From: Hawksworthiomyces lignivorus | Taxonomy: Eukaryota; Ascomycota; Sordariomycetes; Ophiostomatales; Ophiostomataceae | Assembly: GCA_002917075.1 (NCBI GenBank) | Contig: NTMA01000113.1 | Coordinates: 61,555 to 125,554, forward strand | DNA length: 64,000 bases | Direction of reading: 5' to 3' | Shown here: one piece after another, positions 36,201-49,102 of the stretch | Numbering within the stretch: the stretch's first letter is position 1 | How the letters are laid out: every line of letters begins with the position of its first letter | The notes under the pieces: model-generated | The model's input: only the letters and a program-made list of their open reading frames with translations | What the model was told of the DNA's origin: nothing | The model's database searches: none | Position numbers and translations under genes: made by a program

Positions 36201-39200
36201 TTTTATTAAAGTAAAGTGGAAAAAAAAAAAAAAAAAAAATTGGGCTGTGTTTAGTTAGGGAAACATTTTCTCATGGGAACTATGGGACAACCCGCTTTTA
36301 AATCAGCGGAGCGAAACGAGACTTGTATTGAAGCATGCCCACGGAATGGCCTGGTGCATGCTACACTTGCAGGATGCTATTACACTAATCGGCCGGTAAA
36401 ACATGGTCTAGAGGACTGGCCTTCTTTGCCCATTGAAAGAACGTGGCTTTCAAGTATGGGCCTCCCCTAGACCTCTCGGTCCGGCCCTAAATGATTCTAG
36501 AGGTCATAGGCTTCTCTTCACGGCACTCCGTTACGCTGTCTTTTGTAGATCGGAATTCATGCGCACACCAAGAGAGGTTTCATTGGGTGCTAATGGTGCA
36601 TGTGCCAGTACGAAATATCTTTGATCCTCTATGTGAGGCAGAAGATAAATGCAACAAAGATGAAAGAAACCTGCAGTATCGTAGTTACAAGGCACCATTG
36701 TAGCCAAGCAACGACGAATGGCTTTATTCATATAAGCGCTTCGAGGCCATACATCCGTCTTTTATAATAAAGCACCCCTGTTCTGCCATCTATTGAGTGT
36801 TAAAAGCCGCCGAGTCAATGAATCCTTCAGGAAGGCAGCTCTGCTGGCCCAGAGTAAGAACGCCATATGAATTTGCCAGCTTCCTCCATGGCGGGAGTGG
36901 CCGCAGACAAGAGGCCCATTAAGGCGGTGGAGATATTCTCCCCTCCCATCCACGGAGGACTCAAACTAAGCGCCATGCTCCTGCTATATCAACTCTGCCC
37001 CAGGTCGAGAAAAATTGCCCTGGTTATCGACACACCTCTATGTGTGGAGTCTGGCTTTGCGGCTTCCGCTTTACAAAAAAACTATCGCCAGGCATTGTAG
37101 ACTATTCGCCTTTGGAGCTGGGCGCCTAATAGGTGGTTCACCCAAGGAAAGACTATTTCTTTGCCTTTGATAATCTGTCTGGCGAGTGAATGTTTAACAA
37201 ATGCCTTCGTTTAGGTTTTGATTTCCTCCCACGATTGTAATGGAGGTTAATGGAGATAAAACTATGGTAAAGACATGCCTGCTCACCATATCTAGCCATC
37301 GTCCAATTTTTGCCTTGCTTGTCAGAAGATTATTGGGCGTTCATTCGCACTCAGTGTTGCATTTAGGACGCCTGAAAGGTCTGGCCACCGATCAGTAAAA
37401 GATGATCAGCTGCAGGATTAACGGGGAAAGGGGCAGTTAAATCCTGCTACCCAAAGCACCAGTGTCATGCAACACAATAAGCCTAAACAGTGCGCCTCTG
37501 GTCACATCAGTATCGTTTTTCATGGCTGTTGCTTCTACGCATCTTTGTGAATTAAGTTTCTTTTATATGATGTCATGTGATCCCAATTGCATCGAGGTAG
37601 AATTGGGTCAGAATTATCACCCAAGCAGGGTTTTGAGATGCACGGCGTGATGCTTGTACAGCCTATTGCTGCCTAAAGCGTAGTTTCAGACACATCATAA
37701 CAAAGTGAAAAGGGCGAGTACAACCTATTTTTAACTCTAAATGAGCACTTAATTATATTTTATTTTTGAAAAGCAGGGTAATATTTCAAATTAAAAAAAA
37801 CTGTCTACGACCAACTCAGGAGGATACCCAAATCTGTTGCGGAATAGGACTTCGTTCTGGAGCGAGTTTTTTTGACTGCTGAACTGCTCTTAATCATACT
37901 TGAATCAGCTAAGCTGAAGTACTAGAAGTACCTTACTGTTGCGAGGGAGAATAACAGAGAAATAGTTCGTTTTCAGAAGTTTCTCTCCTTTTGAATTAGA
38001 AGCCAAGACAACGGAATCTGGACAGAACACAAAACCAAAAACAGAGCACATCTGGTTTTTGTAAATGCGGAACAAAGGCGTCCTCCGCTACGACCTTGTT
38101 ATTGATATGGTGATGACTTACCTGAAGTGCAGCCTCTCAGAGCCACCATTTAAAACAAGGAGATGCTATCTCTGACTATAGGTAGAGGTACGGGCACAAA
38201 ACAACGCAGTGACTTCTATGCGTCTCTTTTCACAGGGTTGAACATTGCTTGGAAGACGTAAGGGGTTGTAAACAAAATTGAAACATTGTGTACAGGATTA
38301 CCACGTTCCCATCTGCCTACGAGAATTGAAGTCCCGTTATTTTAAGCTGAAGAAGCAGCCTAGCAAAATTGTAAAAAGAATATTAAGGTGGTTCAACCTA
38401 ATTGAAATGGATAGGTTGACCATCTAAAAGATGCATCGGCAATGTTGGCAAATGTGAACAATGATTTGTTGTAGTATTACTCGGCTTCAAAAATTATTAA
38501 ATTTTATGCCATTTTGTAATTTGCAATGTGGTAAATATTTTAGAAAGACTGCCAATAGTTTCTCTTTATGACGCCTTGCGCCGCCTGGCTGCTCGTCCCT
38601 TCGCTTGCCACATTTCTATCAGAACAGCCAGAATATTCCATACTTTCAACCAAATTAGAACAATGAGGATTTTATTAGTCTTCCTCTCTGTTGTGAAGGA
38701 GCATGTGCAAACTCCAGCCCTTGAGTTCCGTGGTGCCCATCTGTAGATTGCCAGGTGCCCTCATCAGGTTTGCCTGGGTTGAGAGTGAGAGTGATATACA
38801 GAGGATTGACTTCATTTGCGTGACATAGTTGTATGGCACAGAACAAATTTGGATATAGCAAGAGTAGAGCATTCACAATATTCAATGCTAGAAACCACCA
38901 AAGTAGCCTTCTTTAGTTTCGCCATTCGCCAAATGAACGAGCTGCAACTGGAAATCCAAGATTAAAAAATGGTAACACCTGAAGCCAGAAAGAAAACAAA
39001 AAGGCCACCAGAAGACAGTAGAAGGCAAACCGTAACTCATAACGCCTATATATTCGTCATACCAACTTCACTATCCTTCGCCATCATCTCCCCTTCCTCT
39101 CACCCAACTCTTTTCATCTCTCTGAAAATACAAGCAAATGGTAAAAGGTACGAACAAAATCCGTTGGTCACAGGAAGGGTAGTAGAAGAACAAGCTCAAT

Positions 39201-41123
39201 GGACAATAAAGTAAACGCTATAAAACAGAAACACCAGTTAGTACGTTTGTTCACAATGAGCTCGCCAGATATCCGAATCAAAGGCCTGCTTCCATGACTA
39301 AATGCGGCTGCAATATGGGCGCAAGGCGTCGAAAAGCTACCACTCAGTATGGCAATGGATTATGATAAACCAGGCCGAGAATACAACTCAAAAACAGCGA
39401 GGACAGGTATAGAAGAAAGGCGAGGAACATGGAGAGAAAGGGAGAGAAAACAGGAGAAATCCATACTAACCATACAAATCAATACTTGATCAGAACAGAC
39501 ACATGGCTATGCAAGAACTCTCCGCCTAGAACAAGTAGAAGCAGACATGAAGAAGACATGACCCGCTTGTCCCGATAATCCCTTTGGCGAAGTATCCAGG
39601 TGGAAAATCCAGCTGTGCCAGTAACAGCATTCGGTCCAAAAATCAGACCATGGTAAAGAGAATATCCAGGAATGGCGCAAATAGCAGAAATATGAGAGCT
39701 CCGGCTCTGGGCATCTTGAACATCCCGCGAAGAAAATCCTTGGAAAATCCCCTTTAATCCAGCTAATACATTATGTTTGATGACGAGTTGTGTCTGCCTT
39801 GGTCCTTAAGGTCTGATTGATCCAGAATACAGAGGGTTTGGGATCCATCAAGTGCCATATGATCTCTGAGAGAAATTGTTAGTTGTCTTTGGGACAACAC
39901 GATTCTGTGTTGTTTTACGCAACTTGCTTCGGTTCCAACTTACCTTACTTTGAATAAATAAATGGACGACTTCTAAGAACTAAACAGCACAAAGGAGTAA
40001 AGAACATTGCTTTGGACGTCTTCCTGTTAAATTGCACCGGATAGGTGATCAACGCAAAATAATACAGAACAATGATCAAGATACCAAGCTCTGTTTAGAG
40101 TCCATGGCAGGCTAAGGAGGGAACCCGTGCTACCACCAAGGCGAAGCAGAAAAAAGGAGTTAATCCAATACAACTGGAGATACGTAAAACGTTTCGAATG
40201 CCGAGTCCTGTATAACCGGATGGTATGTGCAAATTTGCCTCTTGATTGGTGCAAGTGGTCAAGTTTGCTCTCAAGGATGTCGGATAGGTCCAGAGACAGT
40301 CACAATCTAGTCTGGAAAATCCAATTGGCAGAGAAATACTGTAGACTTATATGATCCGGGGAATAGTATCCAGCTGTTTGTAATTAAATCCGTTGGTTTC
40401 CTCAAATGTGGAATCTCAGGCTCTTAGTATGGTTGCCAAGTTCTGTGTGTATACCTCAGAAAAGGAGTTCCTTTCATTGTAACAAGATACCATAGCCATC
40501 ATAGCTACCACTGGAGGGTAGATATGAGAGTCCAGTAGTAATGGCGAAAACCAGGTATGCTGATTTCGGAATTCCGAAATATCCTGAGCAGTTTGCAATC
40601 CAGATAATAGAGCAATGGATGACCAAAAAGAAGATGGTTAAGGCATGCAATGACATGCATTTGCCAATTCCATGGATAGAAAGATTGGTTGTTTAGAACC
40701 AGAGCCACGCCACATAGTCTTTCGGCTATGCCCAGGAAGATAAGGGATTGAGTTCGCCGGCCAGATATCCTGATTAGAAGGGAATGCGGGTCCAGGGCGA
40801 AGAAAGAGCAAAAACAATTGAACACCGCAGAGAGAAAACCAAAAAAGGAAGTAAAAAGAGCCCCGATAGACAGACATGAAAATCATACGTAAATGAACTC
40901 GTGAAACAAAAAGAAAATCGACCAGAAGAGAAAGAAAAGAGAAAGGATAGATAGACAAGAGATAGAGGGTTGGAGAGATGAGAAGAGACAAGGTTAAAGG
41001 ACGGGACGTCATCCAGATACACCAGAAACTCCGCTGTGCAGAGAAACGCTCCTACCTACGAGGAGCCAGTAAAGAGTGGAGGCAAGAATACCATTTGTAG
41101 GTAGAAAAATTCGTGCTATCATC
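36201..41123. other. AT-richer gene-poor interval, second part
   Basis: A run of 20 A (36220-36239) opens a stretch that by eye is richer in A+T than the rest, most clearly around 37.7-38.5 kb. Broken frames with hydrophobic content lie on the minus strand at 40.5-41.0 kb, and loosely similar words such as GCCAGATATCC and TGGAAAATCC recur between 39.2 and 40.8 kb. This could be a decayed repeat, but I cannot identify a transposon family or terminal repeats. Confidence 0.35.
36220..36239. repeat. Run of 20 A
   Basis: A homopolymer in intergenic DNA. No upstream coding or retroposed sequence was recognised that would make it a poly(A) tail. Confidence 0.8.
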
Positions 41124-42773
41124 TCATCTCCGGCCGTAATGGTGATGCGAGGTGTTGTTGCTACTGCCAGATTTTGGGGCGGACCCAGTCCTGTTCGGGG
41201 GGGTTGCGTCCCGTTCGCGGTCCCGGTCCCTATCGGTTGCCCGATCGATGCGATCACGATCCCGGTGGTCAGAGCGTTCACTTACGGCACGAGGCTGCTC
41301 ACGGCGAGGTCCTGCTGTTTGTCCACTGCTGGAGGAGAGTTGAGTCTGTGTGCTCGATGCTACGGATCCAGCCGCACGGGTAGGGGAAGGGGGAAAGGCA
41401 GGGTCTTCATACTGTTGAGCCTGCGTCTGCGATTGCAATTCATGGGCTGGGCTGAAACCAGGATTTGTATTATTTGGCGCTGCAGATGTGAGCAAAAAGA
41501 GCAAGCATGAAGTGCACACGAAAAAGCCATTGCACAAAGTGGTCAAAGAAGGCGTTTTTACTTACCTCTGCCGTAAGCATTGTCGATGGGCTGCGCATAC
41601 GCGGCACCGAGATTAGGAGCAGGGGGAGCGTAACCGCCGTATCCACCGGTCGGACCTCCAGGAACGCCGCCATAACCTCCGCGTGTGTTGTTCCCAGGGT
41701 TTCCAAAAGGAATACTGCCACCTGGTGGAGAGGTCCGTCGAGCCGGTGCCATCGGTGCGTCTGTCATGGCCATGTCCATCGAATAGTCGCGGCTGGATGC
41801 AACCGCATAATGGGCGCCGCTCGAATATGGCTCTTGGCCTAAGGGGGCGTTCAAAACTCCGTTGTTGCCACCGCCATAATTTCCGGCCAAGCCGCCCATA
41901 GCTGCAGAAGGTCCACCAAACCTGGGATCCTGAGCCGCTTGGGGCGGCGGGGCATAAGTAGCTTGGGGTGGGGGTCCTTGGGGATATTGGTTGTTGCCAT
42001 AGCCGCCTAGTCCGCCAGATTGGCCGAAGTGCCCGGGTCCTCCGGGTCCAGAAGCACTGTAACCTGGAGCATCACTGCCTGGGTAGTGTGGGTTATTGTC
42101 ATAGTCCCTGAATGGCGGCTGCATGCCGTATGGGCCGCCGCTGCCGCCGCCGCCGCCGCCGCCGATGCCGCGTTGCGGGCCGTCTCTAATCTGTGAGTCC
42201 TGATATCGGACTGGAGAGGAGTTAGGCTTTCGCGCGTGGTTGTCAAGCCAGTCTCGAGAGATATCTGGTGTACCTGCACCGGACTGATGTTTCCGCCTCT
42301 CTGCCTCCCATCGGGCAGAGTCATTCTTCAAGTCCGCGATCATTGCCTAATGAGTAGAAAATAGAGCCCAAGTCAGCTAGCTTCTCAAGTGGCCCAGAGA
42401 GCGCGAGATAGGCACGGAAGGCGTTTCCGAAAGGGAGACCCACGGAAGTCAAATTTCTATATGCCGTAATATAATAGCCTTGAATTACACGGCCGGCGTC
42501 CTGTTCGGAGAGATCGTGGTTAGAGCACGGAGGATATTGGTGATGACTGGAAATCTAGCCAAAGACAAGCGGAGCGATAGAACTAAGAGAACTTACATCG
42601 GTATGTACGCCGGGCCTGACCAGGGCGTCGTTGCCCAAGTATCGACAGATATCTGCAGTGATGACTTCCCGGTCTATGCCATCACGGGGCACAAAGTACT
42701 CATTTTGCCGTGGTGCATTTGATTGCGCTGGGAATGCGCCACCACTGCCTCTCGCTCTACTTGACAAGTTCAT
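41124..42773 (-). CDS. rfeG: RfeG-type transcriptional regulator
   Basis: Four minus-strand exons (42773-42597, 42500-42444, 42346-41566, 41479-41124) with introns of 96, 97 and 86 bp give 456 residues. The conserved part is N-terminal, about residues 20-95. It reads QNEYFVPRDGIDREV, then ADICRYLGNDALVRPG, then GYYITAYRNLTS and AMIADLKNDSARWEAERR, and is spread over the first three exons. It matches what I recall of the filamentous-fungal proteins annotated as transcription factor RfeG. The micro-exon of 57 bp encodes DAGRVIQGYYITAYRNLTS and is essential to rebuild the domain, which supports the splice model. The remaining 360 residues are Gly/Pro/Gln/Tyr-rich, include a Gly run encoded by GCC/GGC repeats, and end in an Arg/Asp-rich segment and a short His tract; they are probably disordered. 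An in-frame upstream extension starts with TTG, not ATG, and was discarded. The biochemical function of the family is poorly known to me. Confidence 0.82.
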
Positions 42774-45700
42774 TTTGTTATTGTTTCTGTGGGGGGGGAG
42801 GGGAGGAAAGGAGAGGGGGGGGGAGGACAATGGATGAATAGTCGACTAGTCGTTACCGTCGTTTACAAGAGACACGGATTGAAGACGAGAGAGAAGAGAG
42901 AGAAAAAAAGAGAGAAGGAAGAAAATAAAACGAGAATATTCCAAGCGGAAATGGATGGATATCTTTTAGGAGGAAAAAGGGGAGAAGCAAAGGAGGAAAA
43001 GGAAAGGTAAGAAATCAAAAAAGAAGCGGGAAGGGAAGGCAGAGAAGAAATGGAAAGAAGGCCACACACGACAAGGCGCAAAGAGGCGGGGGGGTCCAGG
43101 CGACAAGGAACAGAACAGTAGGGCGGAAAGGTGGGTGGCCTGGGTTTGGGTTTGAGTGGGCGATGATGGGCTGCCAATGTGGCTCTGGTGGGTCTTGTTT
43201 TCCTGTATGGTTTGCGAAAACGATAATCTGTGCACTCTCGTTTCTTTTTGTGTGCGTCGGTGGCATGCGCGTGTTATACCGACGGCTCTGTTGTGCAGAG
43301 GAGAGAAAGCCCAAGGGAAGCGAGTCAGAGACGACAACGTTGCAGCCTGCGAGAGGCGGACAGGCAGATGAGGTGCAGAAAGGTTGCTAAAAGCTTCTGT
43401 AAAAATTGTGGGATTTGTGGGATTTGTGGGTATGTCTGGATATATCTGAACGACAGGTATGCCTCAATGTGAATGGGCGGCTGTCTTCATTAGATTGTTG
43501 GGCAGTGTTGCAGCCCGATACGATGGCTTTAGTCCGTCTTGCTTCATGCAGTGGCGAGAGATGCCCTGCTTTCCCTTTCTGGTGTTCTGCTGTGGGTTTC
43601 TTGATGAGCAGGTCTGCCAGTGAGACCAAAGAACGAGGTTGCGGACGAATGTGTGTGGTCCTCCGTTTTCATGGCGAAACGTTTTCTGTATCCCGTACAA
43701 TTATTAGAGTAAGCATGAGCGGCATTGACAAGTGGTAGGGACGAGAAGAAGCGAACGGGAGCCTACACCAAGTCAGAGAACCGTAAGCAAACGGAACAGC
43801 GAGTGAAGAGATGCTCAGAGCAAAAGGTTTGCGCGGTCTTTTGAGGAGGCCGTCGAAAGGCTTGCAGCAAGCTGCAGGAGAAACGACAGAGACAGCCAAT
43901 GGCATCCGCAGAGCGAGAAAAGCCAGGGCGGCGCGTGAATGTCTGCGTGGGTAATGGTGGTTGGTTGAAAACGGAGTGGATAATTAAATGCAGCTCCAGC
44001 CAGTGGGGGAACTAGGAGGACTGTTGAGAAGACGTCCGTTAGGTCTGACACGATTGGATGGGAAGAAATAAGACGCTGTCTGGCACGAAAAAAAATGGGC
44101 AGAACTACTGTCACAGCCCTCGCTAAGTTTACGTTCACGATGACTGCGGTCGATGATGAATTCAAGAAGATCAGGCCAGAAGCTGAAGACAGAGACAGAG
44201 AAGAGCAGAATGCGAGCAGAAAATCAAGGAGAGAGCAGATGACAGCAACCATAGCCTTCTCTTCCTTCATTCAGACTCTTCTCTTCTTCTTCGTCTTCTT
44301 TTTATTGTTATTATTATTTTTTTTTTTTTTAGCGTTGCACGCTTTCCAAACACCGAAGAGGCAATCAGGAAAGAACTAGACAACGTGACTGCCGTCTTCG
44401 AGAGTGTAGTGGTATAAGCCTATGGTATGTCGACGGGGCAAGGCGGGCGGCATAAAGATTGGGCAGCCACATTCTATAGCAGCGCAGTTGCCTAATAGGA
44501 GGGGCTGCGCAGTAATAAAAACCACAGCCAGGCCATTTGGTATTTGACAGCAAGAATCCCACTGCCTCTGTTGCGTATTACCCGCTGTGAAACGGCGACC
44601 AAAACTGTCGACCGATAGACGAAAAAGAAGGGACGACCCTAGCTTATTTCGCACACATTACCCCCGTAGACTGCCTGGATCGTTGCATGGCCTGGGGTTC
44701 TGATTGGCCAAGACTAACCCCTTTGGCGGTGACCGGTGGCCAAAAATCGCAGGTAGTTTAGACTCCGAAAACCACTCGCACTGCTGGGTAACATACGGAG
44801 AAGACTATGCAGTTAATTGCATTACACCGCCTCGCCGCCTTTCACGATAATGAGTTTACAGCAAAAAAGGAGCACAAAAAGGAAGACTTGACGTCAAAGA
44901 CGACGGACGCCGAGCACAAAAAAGAAGAAGAAAGGGGGGAGGAGAAACAAGGAGACGAGTCTTCTTTCGCAGGAGAAAAGTAGTTCCTATTCTTGAAAAT
45001 ACCTTCCGCTACTCCGTAGAGGATGAGACGAAACAAAAACCTAGCAAAAGCATAGCATAGTATGTCACATACACCAAGGGAGCCCAATTTTATGTAGGTC
45101 TGGTTCTCTATTCTGCATCAGGCCAGCCTCAAGTGTGCGAGAATATACTGATTACTGGGCCATCAATGCACACTGTTGCAGCTGCCGATTCCACCCCCAC
45201 CAGCCTGATGGAGCAGACTGGGCAGCAACAACTGAAAGGAAATCCAGATAGTCTAGCTGCTGCTGCAAGAGAGATAGGCCGTGACTCTCTACTGCCTCCT
45301 GTTCATTCAGCCCTACACAACCTTGGAACAAAAAAAAAAAAGTCACGTGCATAAGTTTATATCTGCTAGAGATTTCTGTGATATAAGGAGGATACAATCT
45401 GGCTTGAAAATTGCAGTTCTGGACCGTCTTCTTGGCCATTCTGACAACTTTCCACCGTTTTCGAATGACCTCAGGATGGCAAAAACTGGCCTCTTTCTAT
45501 ATGCACGCAGTTCTGCCTGCAAAAGAGAATTTTTTCCGCCGTGAAGTGAGTCCACATCTCTGTAGAACGCATCACCAGGTATCTCACGGCAGCTTGTGTT
45601 GGGCAGCTACCACACAATTGGGCACCAACGCACCAACGCAGCCCAACACAACCAAAAGGTGCGCGTACAGTACTCACACTGTATTGTCTGAGAGGCAATA

Positions 45701-46335
45701 GTTTCAAAGTGGGAGGAGTCATCTCAGTGAGAAAGCACGAGAACTGCAGTTTCTGGCTCCATATTTTCTCGTTTCTCGCCCGTTTTTATTTGTTTACTTT
45801 CCTGACTCTCTCGTCTCTTCCATCTTGATAAGTTATAATAGGTGGTCAGATAATATTGAATTCGCCCCTTCTCATCGATCGTCGGCTCTGCCTCGGAACA
45901 TCGTTGATTTTGCTGGGAACTTGTTCTCCCAACCTTCGTCTCGCTTATGTTCCAATTCCTTTCAAAGCTAGCCGCCGCCAACACTGACTAAACAGGCTAT
46001 TGTCCACCTGATCATCTCAGAGATGGGAAAATATGCTTTCTGTCGGCAGGGCAATTCGCTCTCTAAAGAAACAGAGTGTGTGCCCACCGCAGGTGTTGGG
46101 TCCAAAGCAAGTTTGCGAGCAACCATTTAAACTTGTTCGTCTTTCACATTGCCGCTTTAGCCTCTGGAGACTCTTGGAATTCATCTCCTTTGGTGCTAGT
46201 GGGCATTTCCTATCAGGTAACGGGGACAGACAGCATCGTGCTTTGCTGCATGTACGCTCACTGCATGCAGAATTTGGCTCTTTGCACACCGCCTAGACGC
46301 ATATCTCTCTGTTGTGTCCAGCGAGCTGCTTTGGT
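42774..46335. promoter_or_regulatory. rfeG promoter region and RAD30 3' flank
   Basis: This 3.6-kb gap lies upstream of the rfeG start and downstream of the RAD30 stop, with both genes on the minus strand. The part next to rfeG (42.8-43.1 kb) is purine-rich on the plus strand, i.e. pyrimidine-rich in the gene's direction, as expected of a fungal leader. A perfect TGACGTCA palindrome (ATF/CREB-type site) sits at 44889-44896. No gene is recognised. Confidence 0.4.
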
Positions 46336-49102
46336 TCAACCTCGTTCTAGGTCTTGCGCAAGATGCCAGTCTTGGTGGATCTGAAGGCCGTCTGGGTGGC
46401 CAAACTCAGCTGCACAGCGCAAGCAGACCAGCGGTTGGCGAGCGGCCACCTTTCCGCCACCATCTTCACCGCCGCCGCTGCCGTCAACTGCCTCTTCTCT
46501 GCCACTGCTGCGTCCCTTATCGCCCGCCGCCCTCGAACGTGGATTTGAGAGTGGATTGGATTTGTTCACAAAGAAAGACGAGATGGGTGTAGTGGTTCGC
46601 TTAATAGGGATGCTCCCACGCTGACGAGTGGTTTTTGTTGATGGTGCTGCTGATGTAGCAAGAGCAGCAGCAGCAGTCTTAGTCGATGACGACGCCGAGG
46701 CCAATGCCGACGGCGACTGGAGCGCTGGCACTGCCCTTTCTTTGGCCTGCAGCGCTCGGGCAACATGCCAGTCCTGATGCTCTTGCAGCTGGACTGTTGT
46801 AGCAAACGACTTGCTGCAGCGGTCGCATTTGTGCTGGCCGCCTCTAGCTGTGGTCTCGTCGTCGTGGCCTGTTCTGTGGCTGGCATGGCTGCCGCTGACC
46901 AAAAAGTCATATGCACTGGCATTGCTGCGGTTGGCTTTTGACGTGGTCGCTGGCTGTTCGTCCATGCCCTCTCCTACCTCCACTTCATCTCTGCTATCTG
47001 GTCCCGCATCATCCGCGTCCCCGGTGGCAGCCGATTCTGGCGTGTCCATTCGCCTCCGTTTGGTCAATGGCATGCCGTCCCCCTTAACGTCTTTGATGTG
47101 CTCGTAATCAGTGTCGTCAGCGTAGACATCGTTATCCACATCATCATCGCGTTCGAGATGCTTTCTGTCTCCCGTCGTAGAGGAAGCGCTCTTTGGACGG
47201 AAAAAGGACTCAATGTTCTTGTTACCCTTGACGGGCTCTTCGAAGCCGTCTACGCTGAGAGCTAAGTGGGGACAGGGGAACAGACCATCCGAACGTTGGG
47301 CTTGCTCGAGAAGTTGGGTACCCAGCCGGAAAAGTTTCTCTTCGTTAAGCGGCGTTCCATCACGGGGAATCCGGGTTTGGCGAGACCGCCAATGGCGGCC
47401 GCTGCCTGCGCCAAAGTGCAGTCGGATGGTCTGAGGCAGGCGAAGGCTCTGCTGTTGTGCTCGCTGCACTTGATGCTGCTGCTCTGCTTCTGCAGGTGCT
47501 GCAGATGGCGCATGAATGTCACCGCCAGTGTGAGATGCAGTCTTATCGTCAGCGCCTTTAGCTTCTGTCGAAGCGTTGCCCGATTTTATCGTATCTAGCG
47601 CTTCTGCCGCCACCTCCTCCGCCGCCGTTTCTCTTGTACTTGTAGCCGCTGGGGCTGGTGCGCCGACTGTTACGGCAGCCAGAAGGGCCAGGGACAGTCT
47701 CTCGTCTAGAAGCCGACACTTGAGCTCGGCCACGAACACGCGCAGCCACTTCAGGGCCTGGTCCATGTTCTTGAGCGGCGGCTGGAAGGACTTGGCCGAG
47801 ATGATGGACTTGATCTCCGTCCGGGCCGTCACCTCACTGTAGTCCACGCCGCGGATCATCCAGTAAATATGATATCCCATCTCTTGATCGCCCATCTTGG
47901 CCTGCATCTGAGCCATCGGGACCGTCAAGAGTTCTGATATAGACTTGGTGTCAAAAGCTTTCACCACTCGAGCCCCCATCTTGCCGCCGAGGCCCCGTAG
48001 TTTAGTCACAGATGACAAGCCGGCCAAGAACTTCGCTGCGGCGCGCGGCCGCACCACCGTCTGCTTGTTCGGCTTGTGCTGGCTAGATCCCAGTTTGCTC
48101 AGCATCTTGTTGGAAGCGATGCCAGCTGAACAACGAAACCGCAGCTTATCGTACAAGGCCTGGCGAATGGCCTTTATGATACGGGCGCCTTCGAGCATAA
48201 CAACGTCATCCCAGTCTACAGTGTGACTATCCTCCTCTCTCTCACCACCACGGCTTTTCTCGACTTTGCCTAAATCGCCGCTGCTGTTATCGCCGAGTGC
48301 TTCTTTGTTCATGCCATCTTCTGGTTCATCCTGGTCGGGATCTGTATCGATGACACCACTGCCAGTCGACGCCCAGTCTAGGTCAGATTCAGATACTGGC
48401 GGTAATGGCAGTTTGTCTAGGAGCTTGTCCTGGTGGTCGGAGTGACTAGCCAGCAGATCTGGATAGAGCTCCTTAACAAGCAAGTCGTGCACGTAGGGAG
48501 ACAGATCTACAAATGCCTCGTCTATGCCTGCTTTTTCGAGCTTGCAAGCCGGAGATTGTAGGTTCTCTTTGATAGTGGCCAAGATCTCGCGCGAGCGGAT
48601 CCGGTACGGCTCCAATGACGCTTTGTGATGGCTCATATCTTTGTAGGCGTCTGCATGGTACGCCCACTGACTTTCGCCCTCCTTCCACGTCGGCACATGC
48701 TGGACTACCAGATTGGGGCAGAGCCGCTTTGCTTCCTGGACGTTGATCATGCGCGTGATGCCGAACTCGCGCGATGGGTAGTTGACCGCAATTATGTTCT
48801 GCCTACACAGGCCGTCTGCTGTCAGCTTTGACAAATACCGTCCCGGAGGACCTATACATCTTTCTTTCTCCTCTAATCAGATCGACCCACCATTGTTGCA
48901 CCACCAGCGGCGTATCGTCGCCGGTACCGAGGCGCAGCATTTCACACTGGGCATAGTAGGCATCGAGATCAATATGAGCAACGACACGAAGCGGGCACGC
49001 GGGTGCCGCAGCAGCTAGGTCGGCTAGGTTGCGGTACGTAAAGCGAGACCGCCCTGGAACGGCCTGCTGTGTGCCCGGTTCATCTCTCCCCATCGTCGTC
49101 AT
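46336..49102 (-). CDS. RAD30: DNA polymerase eta (translesion synthesis), with two PIP-like boxes and two UBZ fingers
   Basis: Exon 1 (49102-48891) and exon 2 (48802-46336), with an 88-bp intron (GTGGGT...TGTAG), give 892 residues. This is a Y-family polymerase that copies past UV photoproducts in the nucleus. Metal-binding catalytic residues are Asp45 in HIDLDAYYAQCE and Asp165/Glu166 in GIDEAFVDLS. The splice rebuilds VVQQWQNIIAVNYPSREFGITR, a polymerase-eta hallmark. An acidic insert of about 60 residues lies within the palm region, before the VMLEGARIIKAIR helix. The C-terminal tail is Ala/Thr/Ser-rich and holds two PIP-like boxes (Ile601-SFF and Ile811-SFF) and two C2H2 ubiquitin-binding UBZ fingers: Cys730/Cys733/His746/His750 and Cys864/Cys867/His880/His884, both with an HQDWH core. 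Yeast and human polymerase eta carry a single UBZ. The alternative start at Met4 cannot be excluded. The downstream end, directly after UBZ2, is complete. Confidence 0.93.

Noticed and set aside
36200..36245. A20 run as a retroposon poly(A) tail
   Set aside because: No upstream reverse transcriptase or processed-gene sequence and no target-site duplication seen.
42774..42830. N-terminal extension of rfeG
   Set aside because: The upstream in-frame codon is TTG. The first ATG at 42773 is followed by the conserved region, and the extension looks like pyrimidine-rich leader.
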